Origin: Robbsia betulipollinis
GTDB taxonomy: Bacteria; Pseudomonadota; Gammaproteobacteria; Burkholderiales; Burkholderiaceae
Direction: 5' to 3'
NCBI RefSeq assembly: GCF_026624755.1
Contig: NZ_JAPMXC010000010.1
Coordinates: 640,732 to 704,731 of the forward strand
DNA length: 64,000 nucleotides
Shown here: piece after piece, positions 45,026 through 52,511 of the stretch
How the letters are laid out: each line of letters starts with the position of its first letter
Numbering within the stretch: the stretch's first letter is position 1
Position numbers and translations under genes: made by a program
The notes under the pieces: generated by a model
The model's database searches: none
What the model was told of the DNA's origin: nothing
What the model saw: only the letters and a program-made list of their open reading frames with translations

Positions 45026-46843
45026 TTAGGCTGCCGTTGCTGTGATCTGTTTCTCGTGGGCGAAATTCGCGGTGATCAACGCAGTCGCGACATCGGGGCA
45101 GACGCTGTTGCCGATCATCCGGACCTGCGCCGATTTCGACAGAGGTTTTCCGTTGATGACCGGATCGAGCACATAGCTGTCCGGGAAACCCTGGGCGCGC
45201 GCGAGCTCACGCGGGGTAAGCATGCGCATGCCGATGTCGACAATCGCGTAGTCCTCGCCTTGGATCGTCACCAGCGCGAGCCGATCGCGCGTCGGGATGG
45301 TGTGCATCGGGTCGTGGCAGTCCTGGTGCTGGCCACCTTCGCCGTAGTACTTCATCAGGAAGGCTCGGACTTCGCCCAGGTGACCACCGCCTGCCGTCAG
45401 CGTCGACGCGGGGTCGCGCGCGTCCTGCCCGAACTGGTTGTTCCGCAGCTTGAGCAGGTGTGAAACAGCGATCGCCGTGTCGGCCTTGCTGGTGACTGTA
45501 GCGAGCGGCTCGGCGGCGTCGCGCGGCCGGGATTGGCCTGCGCGGCCGCCGCAACCGACCAGTTGGGCGGTGACCAGAGAGTGATGGTCGGAGGTGGTGA
45601 CCGTTCCTGTGGGCACCTCAACACCGGTGCCGACGACTCCCCCGTAGTGCTTCGCCAGGAATGCGGAGACCAGCGCATGCTTGACGCCGCCCGCGACCGC
45701 GGTGCCGAGCGGCTTGTCCAAGCCTGGCGCACGGGGCGCCTGCCCGGGGCGCTCGCCGTATCCGGTCTGGATCAGCGTCGCGGAGACGAGCCCCATCGCA
45801 TTGCCGGTGCCAGGCCGTGCTTGTTCGCCACCGGCGGTGACTGTGTGCACCGGTTCGCCCAGGTCGCTGCCGACGCTGCCGGTGCGCATCTTGGTGATGT
45901 GTGCCGAGATCAGAGCCTGCTCGCCACGGTTCGCTGTGGTGATCGTTGCCAGCGGCACGCCCGCTGCGCGCGTTCTGTCGTCACCCTGGTGGGTGATGTG
46001 CATGATTGCTGGCGCAACCCCGCCGTCGGCGGTGGGCACGACAAACGGATCCGCCGCGTCCACCACGAATTTCATGATGCCCTTGGCGATCCGCCGGAGG
46101 GTAGCCGGCTTCAGTTCCCGCTTGCGCTCGAAAATCGACGGGCAGGGGATCGACCAGTCGATGCATTCCGCAGCGGTGCGCCAGGGCAGCAGCTTGCCAG
46201 CCTTTACCGCTTCGGATTTTGGATTGCCGTGCGTCGGAACCGGCCAGACGATCGGCAGGTGATCGCGGCGCGCGACGAGAAAGAAGCGCTTGCGGATCGT
46301 CGGCGCACCGAAGTCGCACGCGCGCAGCTCGCGGTGCTCGACCACATAGCCCTGGCGCCGCAGCGCATTGACGAACGAGCGGAACGTGCGGCCGCGTTGC
46401 GCCGGGTCCGGCTTGCCATCGGCGCCCAGCGGGCCCCAGGTCACGAATTCCTCGACGTTCTCCAGCATGACGACGCGCGGCTTGACGGTGGCCGCCCAGC
46501 GCAGCGCGATCCAGGCAAGACCGCGGATCTTCTTCGACACCGGTTTTCCGCCTTTGGCCTTGCTGAAGTGCTTGCAGTCCGGCGACAGCCAGACGAGCGC
46601 GGCCGGCTGGTTACCGGTGATCTCGACCGGATTGACGTCGAACACGCTTTCGCAATAGTGGGCCGTGTGCGGGTGGTTCACGGTGTGCATGGCGATCGCC
46701 TCGGCGTCGTGGTTGATCGCGATGTCGACCGGTCGGCCAAAGGCGCGCTCCAGTCCGGTGCTGGCGCCGCCGCCGCCGGCGAAGTTGTCAATGATCAACT
46801 CGGACCCGAGGTCGAGCGGCATCGAGAAGAAATCACGTTTCAT
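45026..46843 (-). CDS. C5 cytosine-specific DNA methyltransferase (orphan, phage)
   Basis: This 605-residue methyltransferase has motif I IIDNFAGGGGAS (about 17-28) and ENVEEF (128-133). The catalytic Cys90 sits in LSPDCKHFS instead of the usual PPCQ; this is a known phage variant. Motif VIII is TIRKRFFLVARR, and the C-terminal motifs X are GNSVCPDVATALI. The target-recognition region (about residues 275-510) is unusually long and built from a repeated unit of the form EPxxTVTxxxxHALVxAxLxKxYG. No restriction enzyme gene is next to it, so it is likely a self-protection or regulatory methylase. It is the last gene of the leftward operon. Confidence 0.88.
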   Translation of the reverse strand: MKRDFFSMPLDLGSELIIDNFAGGGGASTGLERAFGRPVDIAINHDAEAIAMHTVNHPHTAHYCESVFDVNPVEITGNQPAALVWLSPDCKHFSKAKGGKPVSKKIRGLAWIALRWAATVKPRVVMLENVEEFVTWGPLGADGKPDPAQRGRTFRSFVNALRRQGYVVEHRELRACDFGAPTIRKRFFLVARRDHLPIVWPVPTHGNPKSEAVKAGKLLPWRTAAECIDWSIPCPSIFERKRELKPATLRRIAKGIMKFVVDAADPFVVPTADGGVAPAIMHITHQGDDRTRAAGVPLATITTANRGEQALISAHITKMRTGSVGSDLGEPVHTVTAGGEQARPGTGNAMGLVSATLIQTGYGERPGQAPRAPGLDKPLGTAVAGGVKHALVSAFLAKHYGGVVGTGVEVPTGTVTTSDHHSLVTAQLVGCGGRAGQSRPRDAAEPLATVTSKADTAIAVSHLLKLRNNQFGQDARDPASTLTAGGGHLGEVRAFLMKYYGEGGQHQDCHDPMHTIPTRDRLALVTIQGEDYAIVDIGMRMLTPRELARAQGFPDSYVLDPVINGKPLSKSAQVRMIGNSVCPDVATALITANFAHEKQITATAA

Positions 46844-47148
46844 GGGGTATCTCCTGCTGGCGCCTTGGTAGCGGCGAGGTGGAAATCGACGTCGCTGACG
46901 ACGGGGACCGCGGCGCCCCGCGGGCGCTTGAGCATCGCCAGGTCGCCGCGGAGCAGCTTGTTTTCGGCGGCGAGTGAGTTGACCTCGCTGCGGAGCACAT
47001 CACGGTCGCTGCGGTACTGATCGGAGGATGCCTGGGCGATGTCCAGGGCGGCGAGGAGGGCGCGCAGCTCGTCCAGTTGATCGGAGGGCTCGGCACCGCT
47101 GGCGAGCCGCGCGCGGGCGTTTGCAATGTGGTTGGTCACGACATCCAC
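46840..47148 (-). CDS. Coiled-coil protein (102 aa), leftward phage operon
   Basis: This is a helical protein with heptad-like repeats (LDELRALLAALDIAQ..YRSDRDVLRSEVNSLAAENKLLRGDLAML). It overlaps the methyltransferase start by four bases and the preceding membrane gene by 13. Function unknown; similar small coiled-coil proteins are frequent in Burkholderia phage early regions. Confidence 0.6.
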   Translation of the reverse strand: MDVVTNHIANARARLASGAEPSDQLDELRALLAALDIAQASSDQYRSDRDVLRSEVNSLAAENKLLRGDLAMLKRPRGAAVPVVSDVDFHLAATKAPAGDTP

Positions 47149-47396
47149 TCCCTGTCTAATTTGTCATGCGAGGCGTTCTGTGCCTGCCGCGACTTTCTCA
47201 GGGCGAATGCGATGACAAAAATGCTGATCGGGTAAGTCAGCAGGACGATAAGGCGAGCGAGGAAAGTCAGGACTTGGTAGCCCGCTTCGCCAGCGGTCCG
47301 CGCGATTTCTCGGTACAGATCTGCATCGATGAGAACGAACGGGATCACCTTTGCCGTTTCTCGAAGGCAGTCGCGGTATCTCGCGGATTGCTTCAT
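47136..47396 (-). CDS. Small membrane protein (86 aa), leftward phage operon
   Basis: An N-terminal soluble helix is followed by one strong transmembrane segment (VLTFLARLIVLLTYPISIFVIAFAL) and a basic tail. Overlaps both neighbours by a few bases. No family recognised. Confidence 0.55.
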   Translation of the reverse strand: MKQSARYRDCLRETAKVIPFVLIDADLYREIARTAGEAGYQVLTFLARLIVLLTYPISIFVIAFALRKSRQAQNASHDKLDREWMS

Positions 47397-47704
47397 GTCT
47401 TCGGTTCCTGGCGGGCGGCATCGACCGCACCATCAAGGAGATTTTTTGCCAATCCCCAGTGGTGATCAAACGCCAATGCGACGTCTTCGTTTTCGACCAT
47501 TGCTCGATACCGCGCTGCGTCTTCCACATCGTTCGCCTGAGCGGCGGGGCGGGCGGCATCAAGCAGCTCCTGGAATTCGTCGATGAGGATGCTGCGAAGC
47601 GCCGCTCGATTGCGGGCGTTGGGGCGATCATGGTAAGTATCGACTGCGGCCATTACCCGAACGCCCCGGGTAACCACATCCCGAATTGCCTTGTCGTCGC
47701 TCAT
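47393..47704 (-). CDS. Hypothetical helical protein (103 aa), leftward phage operon
   Basis: This acidic, all-helical soluble protein (MSDDKAIRDVVTRGVRVMAAVD..) starts and ends within 4-bp overlaps with its neighbours. No domain recognised. Confidence 0.55.
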   Translation of the reverse strand: MSDDKAIRDVVTRGVRVMAAVDTYHDRPNARNRAALRSILIDEFQELLDAARPAAQANDVEDAARYRAMVENEDVALAFDHHWGLAKNLLDGAVDAARQEPKT

Positions 47705-48567
47705 TTTTTCTTTTCCTTATCCGGGCCGGGATTCCCTGAAAGAACAGCACGCAGCTCGCCTACGTTCCAACGGGTCGAGCCGCCAAACTTGCGCGGCTTC
47801 GGTAGCACGCCGATGCGAGCGCGTCGCCAGATAGTTTGTAGGGCGACGTCGAATAGGCCTGCGACGACATGGACATCGATGTATGCCGAGTCAGGCATCT
47901 GGTCGAACGTAGCCAGGGAGTGAATGACGGCTGGCTTCACTTTGGATTTACTGCGTGACTCGCTCTTTTCAGGGACAGCACAAGCATCTGTTTGCTGAGA
48001 ATTGCCCACATGCATCGCGTACTTGCCCCCGGAATCAGCAACGGCGGGGGCGCAGAGCAATTTGCGCAATGCATCAGCGACCAAATTTGTGTTGTGCTCG
48101 CCGACGATCAGGCCCCCTTGCAATAGCGACAGGCGCACGTGCTCATTGGTCAGCCCGGCTGGCGCCTGCACTGCTTCCACGGGCGCTATGCTGGCGCGCG
48201 GTACGTACTCGGTGACGTCTATACCCACTGCCTTCCATCCGTCAGCGACTTTCTCGTCATCGGTCGTTTTATGTAGCGTGCCCGACATCGGGCCGCTCAT
48301 CATTGCCCAGATTGAATCTGGCCGCGCTTCTACGGGCGCTGGTGGGGTTGCTGCGGTAGGCATGCGACTGAGCAACGTTTCCCCGTACCGCTTCGCTGCT
48401 GCCACCTGCTCGTCTGTCATGGCGGCGTCCCGGGCGATGTTTAGTACTTTCCGGATGGGTTGGCCGATCGGGCTGTTATAGCCCTGGTGATGCCACAGTT
48501 GCCAAAGGAGGGAGCCGATCGTGCGCGACGCCTCGTCCAGCACGCTGCTGTATTCGTTGGTGGTCAT
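47701..48567 (-). CDS. Phage protein with C-terminal AlpA/MerR-like HTH (288 aa)
   Basis: The N-terminal two thirds are a helical region common in phage early proteins (DEQVAAAKRYGETLLSRM.. and LTNEHVRLSLLQGGLIV). The C-terminal 60 residues (SAYIDVHVVAGLFDVALQTIWRRARIGVLPKPRKFGGSTRWNVGELRAVL) are a clear AlpA-type winged HTH of the kind usually found as a stand-alone 60-70 residue regulator. The fusion suggests a DNA-binding regulator of the leftward operon or of excision. A basic Lys-rich tail ends the protein. Confidence 0.65.
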   Translation of the reverse strand: MTTNEYSSVLDEASRTIGSLLWQLWHHQGYNSPIGQPIRKVLNIARDAAMTDEQVAAAKRYGETLLSRMPTAATPPAPVEARPDSIWAMMSGPMSGTLHKTTDDEKVADGWKAVGIDVTEYVPRASIAPVEAVQAPAGLTNEHVRLSLLQGGLIVGEHNTNLVADALRKLLCAPAVADSGGKYAMHVGNSQQTDACAVPEKSESRSKSKVKPAVIHSLATFDQMPDSAYIDVHVVAGLFDVALQTIWRRARIGVLPKPRKFGGSTRWNVGELRAVLSGNPGPDKEKKK

Positions 48568-48592
48568 GTCAGATCCAGTGAAGCGCTGGCGC

Positions 48593-48724
48593 TCAGGCGC
48601 AGCGGTGAGCCGCGCACGGCGCGCGGGCGTGTTCTGCCTCGTCGAGGGTGGTTTGCAGGGCGAGGAGGAGAATGACGGCGCCGCCGGCGATGGCCAGGCG
48701 CAAGAGGAAGCCGGCCGTAGTCAA
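48593..48724 (-). CDS. Small membrane peptide (43 aa) with TTG start
   Basis: A 43-codon frame starts at TTG 48724 in a TTGA overlap with the preceding stop. One transmembrane segment (FLLRLAIAGGAVILLLALQ) and a short Cys-containing tail are seen. Support comes from the overlap and hydrophobicity only. Confidence 0.4.
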   Translation of the reverse strand: MTTAGFLLRLAIAGGAVILLLALQTTLDEAEHARAPCAAHRCA

Positions 48725-48870
48725 TTGCGCACCTGAACGACGACGATCGCCAGGGCAGCGAGCCCGAATCGGTTGTGGGCGGCGGCGAGCGCGGCCTGCT
48801 GACTCACGCAAGCACCGCGGCCACGGTAGACGCCGGCGGCGGTGCGCACGGTCACGCGAAAATTCGACAT
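48721..48870 (-). CDS. Small phage protein (49 aa)
   Basis: The 49-residue frame starts at ATG 48870, one base after the upstream stop. MSNFRVTVRTAAGVYRGRGACVSQQAALAAAHNRFGLAALAIVVVQVRN is beta-strand then helix, and similar peptides are frequent in Burkholderiales phage early operons. Function unknown. Confidence 0.5.
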   Translation of the reverse strand: MSNFRVTVRTAAGVYRGRGACVSQQAALAAAHNRFGLAALAIVVVQVRN

Positions 48871-48871
48871 G

Positions 48872-49144
48872 TCACTTTTCCTCGGAGTTGCCGGCCGCGC
48901 GGCGCGCAGCTCGCCATGCCGGATTGGTGAAGACTCGGTCCAGCCGCTTGAACGACACGACGGCGTCGGGCCGGCCATCGTGGTGTGCTGTGAGCTCGTT
49001 GCGTTTGACGTAAATCGCGCCGGTGGCGTCGTGGAATTCGTCGCCGGGCAGTAGCTGGGCGAATACCTTGCCGGTGTTGCGCCGGGCCGGTTTGCGAGGG
49101 GCGGCGGGGATGATGCCGCGAGCCGCGCGCTTCACTCGGTCCAC
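48872..49144 (-). CDS. Hypothetical basic protein (90 aa), leftward phage operon
   Basis: A GTG start at 49144 gives 90 residues; a second GTG at 49134, overlapping the upstream stop, is equally possible. The protein is basic with a central segment LLPGDEFHDATGAIYVKRNELTA resembling small beta-barrel phage proteins. Function unknown. Confidence 0.5.
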   Translation of the reverse strand: MDRVKRAARGIIPAAPRKPARRNTGKVFAQLLPGDEFHDATGAIYVKRNELTAHHDGRPDAVVSFKRLDRVFTNPAWRAARRAAGNSEEK

Positions 49145-49233
49145 GATTCAAGCTCGCGGGTCGATTGCACGCCCCACACCACAGCGAGAACGCTGGGCAT
49201 GAGGAAGAAGAAAGAGGTGATCGCCATCCACAT
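49132..49233 (-). CDS. Small membrane peptide (33 aa)
   Basis: ATG 49233 has GGAG seven bases upstream. The 33 residues begin MWMAITSFFFLMPSVLAVVWG, a single transmembrane helix, and end in a polar tail. It overlaps the next gene by 13 bp. Too short for the usual gene finders. Confidence 0.45.
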   Translation of the reverse strand: MWMAITSFFFLMPSVLAVVWGVQSTRELESWTE

Positions 49234-49296
49234 TTCAGGCTCCAGGAGAAACAGCGGTTGCCAATGCCCCGGCGCGCGAGGCATGAACAACGGTTG

Positions 49297-49497
49297 TCAG
49301 GCAAGTTGGGCGGCGATTTCTGTCGCAGCTTCGGCCGGGGTGTATCCGGCATCGAAGATTTCCAGCGCATCGGTATCTCGGTCCAACTGCACAATCGTCA
49401 TACCGGCGAGTACTGCCAGACGCGAAAGCCATTGGTCATAACGGACTTCCTCTGCGGAAACGGCGGCTTCGGCGCGCGCCATAGTTGCCATGTTCAT
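49297..49497 (-). CDS. Hypothetical phage protein (66 aa)
   Basis: This acidic helical protein of 66 residues (MNMATMARAEAAVSAEEVRYDQWLSRLAVLAGM..) ends ..AGYTPAEAATEIAAQLA, a motif seen in small Burkholderia phage early proteins. No named function. Good third-position bias. Confidence 0.55.
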   Translation of the reverse strand: MNMATMARAEAAVSAEEVRYDQWLSRLAVLAGMTIVQLDRDTDALEIFDAGYTPAEAATEIAAQLA

Positions 49498-49532
49498 GAT
49501 TTTCTCGGTGATGCCCGCAGAAGCGGGGCTGG

Positions 49533-49643
49533 TCAGATAAAAACGAACATCAGGACCGCTGCGCCTGTCATGAGCAGGGCGGTGCCGACAGCGACAAGCG
49601 CTTGCGGGACGGTGATTTCCACGTCGGACTCCAGTTCGTGCAT
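49533..49643 (-). CDS. Small membrane peptide (36 aa)
   Basis: ATG 49643 opens 36 codons: an acidic N-terminus (MHELESDVEITV) and one transmembrane segment (ALVAVGTALLMTGAAVLMFVF). It is in line with the leftward operon. No ribosome-binding site stronger than GAGATAA is seen. Confidence 0.45.
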   Translation of the reverse strand: MHELESDVEITVPQALVAVGTALLMTGAAVLMFVFI

Positions 49644-49744
49644 CAGTTATCTCGGTGACGCCCTGAACAGGGCAATAAACTAAGTAGTACTTACCGATTC
49701 ACTCACGGGAATGCATTGGGAAATACTTGATCCACCGGCCCGCG

Positions 49745-49941
49745 CTACACCCTCTGGCGAGGCTCGCGGCACCGTGGATCGGTGATCAATCGAAGTGCGT
49801 TCTCTCCCTCACTCCCGAGGGCAGGCGCAGATCGATAGCCGGAGGTCTTGAGGGGGACCGGGTTGCGCCCTATGTGCTGCATCGCTTGCTGGATTGTGAA
49901 AGAACGTCCCGGCGGGGCCGGCGTGCCATGCGTCGCTGGCA
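49745..49941 (-). CDS. First gene of the leftward operon (65 aa), predicted leaderless
   Basis: ATG 49941 lies seven bases after the -10 element of a near-consensus promoter, so transcription would begin at the A of the start codon. No ribosome-binding site precedes it. The 65-residue protein begins MPATHGTPAPPGRSFTIQQAMQHIGRNP and is basic, with no domain recognised. A longer frame starting at 50029 runs through the operators and promoter and is rejected. Confidence 0.45.
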
Positions 49942-49947
49942 TGAACA

Positions 49948-49989
49948 AATTATCACGTATGTGTTTTAATGTGTCAAACACAAATGTGA
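49948..49989 (-). promoter_or_regulatory. Leftward phage promoter PL with two operators
   Basis: On the minus strand TTGACA (49971-49976) and GATAAT (49948-49953) are separated by exactly 17 bp, an almost ideal sigma-70 promoter. Operator L1 ATCAC-GTAT-GTGTT (49951-49964) overlaps the -10 and operator L2 AACAC-AAAT-GTGAT (49976-49989) abuts the -35. Both match the operators at the repressor/cro region. The CI-like repressor should shut this promoter. Confidence 0.78.
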
Positions 49990-50090
49990 TTTTTTGGCGC
50001 AGGGAAATTTTGGATTGGGGAAGAAGCAAAGATGCAAGCGGAGATCTAGTTGTGCCCAGGCAACAAATTATTTGTAGGGGCAGAGAAAGA

Positions 50091-50118
50091 AAAAGCCCCG
50101 CTCAGGAGCAGGGCTTTT
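50091..50118. terminator. Bidirectional intrinsic terminator after the toxin-antitoxin-like module
   Basis: Arms AAAGCCC (50092-50098) and GGGCTTT (50111-50117), extended by GCTC/GAGC with one mismatch, form a strong hairpin flanked by A-rich and T-rich runs. On the minus strand the T-run follows the hairpin, which would end transcription from the 50164-51491 genes before PL. Confidence 0.75.
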
Positions 50119-50163
50119 ATACTTTGAAAGTGCTACAGCTGGTAACTGATCAGTCGGCAGTTG

Positions 50164-50526
50164 CTAATCACTATTTTCTTTTGATTTTGTTAGCTCGCGT
50201 AACCTCACTGCTTGTTCCAGCATGTTCTCTCGATAGCTCGAAATAGCAGTTTCAATGCCGTGCATCACAATTTGATCGGTTGTAGTTGCCATATTCGCAA
50301 CGAGCTCAAATAGTGCCTGCGTTGGAATGACGACTGAAAGGTTTGCGGTTCTTTGTTCGGGAACGTCATTGCCTTCGGATAATGTCGTCATCGAGTGAAA
50401 CATGATTTTGGTGACAGGTATGCCAACTTGGAGTTGTGAAATCCCATCAACATAGACCTCTCGCAGAGAGTCTGGAATAGTAAGGTCTATGTTTTTCCCC
50501 CCAAGATTTTCAATTTTCCGTGGCAT
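50164..50526 (-). CDS. Third gene of the toxin-antitoxin-like module (120 aa)
   Basis: ATG 50526 has AAAGGA nine bases upstream and overlaps the preceding gene by 17 bp. The protein is beta-rich then helical (..LREVYVDGISQLQVGIPVTKIMFHSMTTLSE.., ..ERTANLSVVIPTQALFELVANM-like core). This pattern is common in small phage proteins, but I cannot name the family. Its place after toxin and antitoxin invites comparison with three-component modules that include a chaperone, without direct evidence. Confidence 0.5.
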   Translation of the reverse strand: MPRKIENLGGKNIDLTIPDSLREVYVDGISQLQVGIPVTKIMFHSMTTLSEGNDVPEQRTANLSVVIPTQALFELVANMATTTDQIVMHGIETAISSYRENMLEQAVRLRELTKSKENSD

Positions 50527-51091
50527 TTTCAACGTCCTTTAAATTTTTACTATTTGAAATACTTGATTGAGATGCTTTCGTGCCTGCAACCACCCAAACT
50601 GACGCTTGGGTTTCTTGTAGGTCAATCACTTGGGGGGTGTAGTTGAACGTGTTTGTCCGTAGTGAAGAATTTACGGAAAAGTGCGCAATTGAATGAACGT
50701 TCTTTTTAAGCGTATTCTGGGAATCCTCTTCTTCGAAGGAACGCACTTGCATTGCCTCTTCGGACATGTTCTGTTTGTTACGGAAAAACTCGCTGTAAGC
50801 GACAAATTGCACCGATAGTGCAACGTCGTAATACGCGCCTAACTTGAGAAGAGTAGGGATAGACATCCTTCCATAGCTGGGGTCTTCAAGGCGTGCCACT
50901 GCAGATTGACTGCCCAAACCAGCGCCAGTAGCAACTTCCTTCTGCGTCAGCCCCCTGGCGGACCGCAATGCGCGAAGTTGAAATGCCATTCCCTGTTCAA
51001 CGCTGGCTTTAACGTAGCCGTTTCGATACCCACGCTGGCGGAATTTGGATAATTTTTTCGGGGTCATGTGCATCATTTTCTTCGTTCTCAT
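50510..51091 (-). CDS. XRE-family HTH protein, antitoxin-like (193 aa)
   Basis: An XRE helix-turn-helix lies at about residues 36-85 (GMAFQLRALRSARGLTQKEVATGAGLGSQSAVARLED), followed by a ~100-residue tail rich in Ser, Asn and Gln. It starts inside the upstream toxin-like gene (83-bp overlap). XRE antitoxins of the HigA type bind their own promoter. The long polar tail is unusual. Confidence 0.68.
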   Translation of the reverse strand: MRTKKMMHMTPKKLSKFRQRGYRNGYVKASVEQGMAFQLRALRSARGLTQKEVATGAGLGSQSAVARLEDPSYGRMSIPTLLKLGAYYDVALSVQFVAYSEFFRNKQNMSEEAMQVRSFEEEDSQNTLKKNVHSIAHFSVNSSLRTNTFNYTPQVIDLQETQASVWVVAGTKASQSSISNSKNLKDVENATEN

Positions 51092-51491
51092 CCCAGGGAA
51101 CCGACTGTGAAGCGCCCGAAAGTATGGAATTCATTCGCTTCTCGCAAGTAGCAAGCGCTTCAACCGGGATGAACTGGTTACCTTTTTCCGTCGCCCATAT
51201 AAGCAAGGTAAAGACTCCTGGCACAGGCCCGAAAAACCCGATAGGGCGCTGCTGCAGTTGACCTTCGAAGAAACGAAATTCGTAGAAGTCGCGAAAACCA
51301 TTTTTTTTCTCAGGAGTCAACTTTGCTGCTGCATCGCGTACCCACCTTTCTTTCAATCTGACCTCTAGAGCCTCCCAGTGAAAATCGAAGGCTGCCTGAA
51401 CGTTCCCGGGCTGTCGGTCGTAGTAGCTCCTGACGTCTCTTCGACCTGTTGGGCTCTGGTGGTCATGCAGTCGCCAAATTTTGAGTGTCAT
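51009..51491 (-). CDS. RelE/HigB-like toxin (Gp49 family), 160 aa
   Basis: The core RDFYEFRFFEGQLQQRPIGFFGPVPGVFTLLIWATEKGNQ resembles the Gp49/HigB-like RelE family, with a basic face that would contact the ribosome. It has extra sequence at both ends (typical family length is 100-120 residues). It precedes and overlaps an XRE gene, the HigBA order. The ATG at 51491 lies five bases from a phage-type operator. Toxicity is predicted from family only. Confidence 0.65.
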   Translation of the reverse strand: MTLKIWRLHDHQSPTGRRDVRSYYDRQPGNVQAAFDFHWEALEVRLKERWVRDAAAKLTPEKKNGFRDFYEFRFFEGQLQQRPIGFFGPVPGVFTLLIWATEKGNQFIPVEALATCEKRMNSILSGASQSVPWDENEENDAHDPEKIIQIPPAWVSKRLR

Positions 51492-51496
51492 TTATT

Positions 51497-51512
51497 ATCA
51501 CTTATTTGTGAT
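51497..51512. promoter_or_regulatory. Operator-like palindrome upstream of the toxin gene
   Basis: ATCAC-ttattt-GTGAT is a perfect 5-bp inverted repeat with the same half-sites as the phage operators but a 6-base spacer instead of 4. The nearest -10-like sequence GATAAT lies in its left part. The gap on to 51756 has no other recognisable element or gene. Confidence 0.5.
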
Positions 51513-51756
51513 GAGCGTTGCTAGCGTTTTTTGCGTCGAGCCAAGTTGCTGGGGCACAACGTCGCAGGAAGGAAGCTCCCACGCTTAGCCCCATGGTCAC
51601 AGCGAATTGGTTGGACGTGACTGCCTATAGTCGCTTCGACACGCCTCGAACAGCAACACATCGAAATTTTGGAATGACTTGCTGGAGCAAATATTTTTTA
51701 CAGCTCCTTTAGAGTTCAACGCAGCCCGACGCACGGTAAGCCTTTAGAGCTGGCGC

Positions 51757-52476
51757 TTATCTGAAAATTGACCAGATCGTCCGCCAGACCCCAGCCCGCA
51801 CAGCGGTCCGCACAGCGAGTTTTTCCAGGTCGCCGTACTTCCCCTGTGGCGCAACTGCTCGCGACTTCGCGCCTCCAGCCAGCCCAAGACTGCGCTTAAG
51901 CGTTTCCGGCGAGCGGGCGTATTCATCTGCCAGCTTGGCCCGGTGGATCTCGATCAACTCCAAAAACCGTTTGGACTTTGCACCGCCCATCCTTACCGAG
52001 TAATCGACCATCTTCGGTTCGAATCCGCCGATTGCGTCGGCTGCTGCATTTTTCTGTCCTTTCGCCGCCAGGGTCAGGAATGTGCGCCAACTATCTTCAA
52101 CTAAGCCCCTGGCTTCTGCATCCAGGCTTGGCTCATCGAATGATGGGGTTGGGTGAGTGACTGCCGGCGAAATTTCCATCATCAAAGGGGCTATCTTTTG
52201 AGGTGGCTCAGACTTTTGCCCGGTCCATATCTCCAGCAGCTTATGCGTTACCGCGTCGCAGGAGTCGTTGATGGCATACATTGACTCAAGATAGGGTGAG
52301 TAATGCTTTGCCATCCACGCCATAGCCTCAGTCTCGGACAATCCTTGCGGCACATGCTCGAAGAAGAATGGCGTGATCTTCGCTTTTATTTCGGCTACTA
52401 GCCCTTGGTACAAGGCGAGAGACTGCATTTCCCTGGATGATTCTTCAGATTTTTCTTCTTGCACTCTTGTCCCCAT
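51757..52476 (-). CDS. Hypothetical helical protein (239 aa) downstream of the repressor gene
   Basis: This soluble, largely helical protein has conserved-looking patches (LSETEAMAWMAKHYSPYLESMY and AKSKRFLELIEIHRAKLADEYARSPETL). The start is uncertain: ATG 52476 or TTG 52554, the latter overlapping the repressor end by 42 bp. It is probably co-transcribed with the CI-like repressor and thus expressed in the lysogen. No domain recognised. Confidence 0.5.
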   Translation of the reverse strand: MGTRVQEEKSEESSREMQSLALYQGLVAEIKAKITPFFFEHVPQGLSETEAMAWMAKHYSPYLESMYAINDSCDAVTHKLLEIWTGQKSEPPQKIAPLMMEISPAVTHPTPSFDEPSLDAEARGLVEDSWRTFLTLAAKGQKNAAADAIGGFEPKMVDYSVRMGGAKSKRFLELIEIHRAKLADEYARSPETLKRSLGLAGGAKSRAVAPQGKYGDLEKLAVRTAVRAGVWRTIWSIFR

Positions 52477-52511
52477 GTTGGACGTTGCTGGTGCGTTTCC
52501 TCGCGCATGGT

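Noticed and set aside
50029..50090. Longer N-terminus for the first PL gene (start 50029)
   Set aside because: This would translate through both operators and the -35/-10 elements, which cannot be on the message from PL.
51518..51712. 64-codon plus-strand frame between toxin and helical protein genes
   Set aside because: No ribosome-binding site, no domain, and it starts inside the operator-promoter region of the toxin gene.
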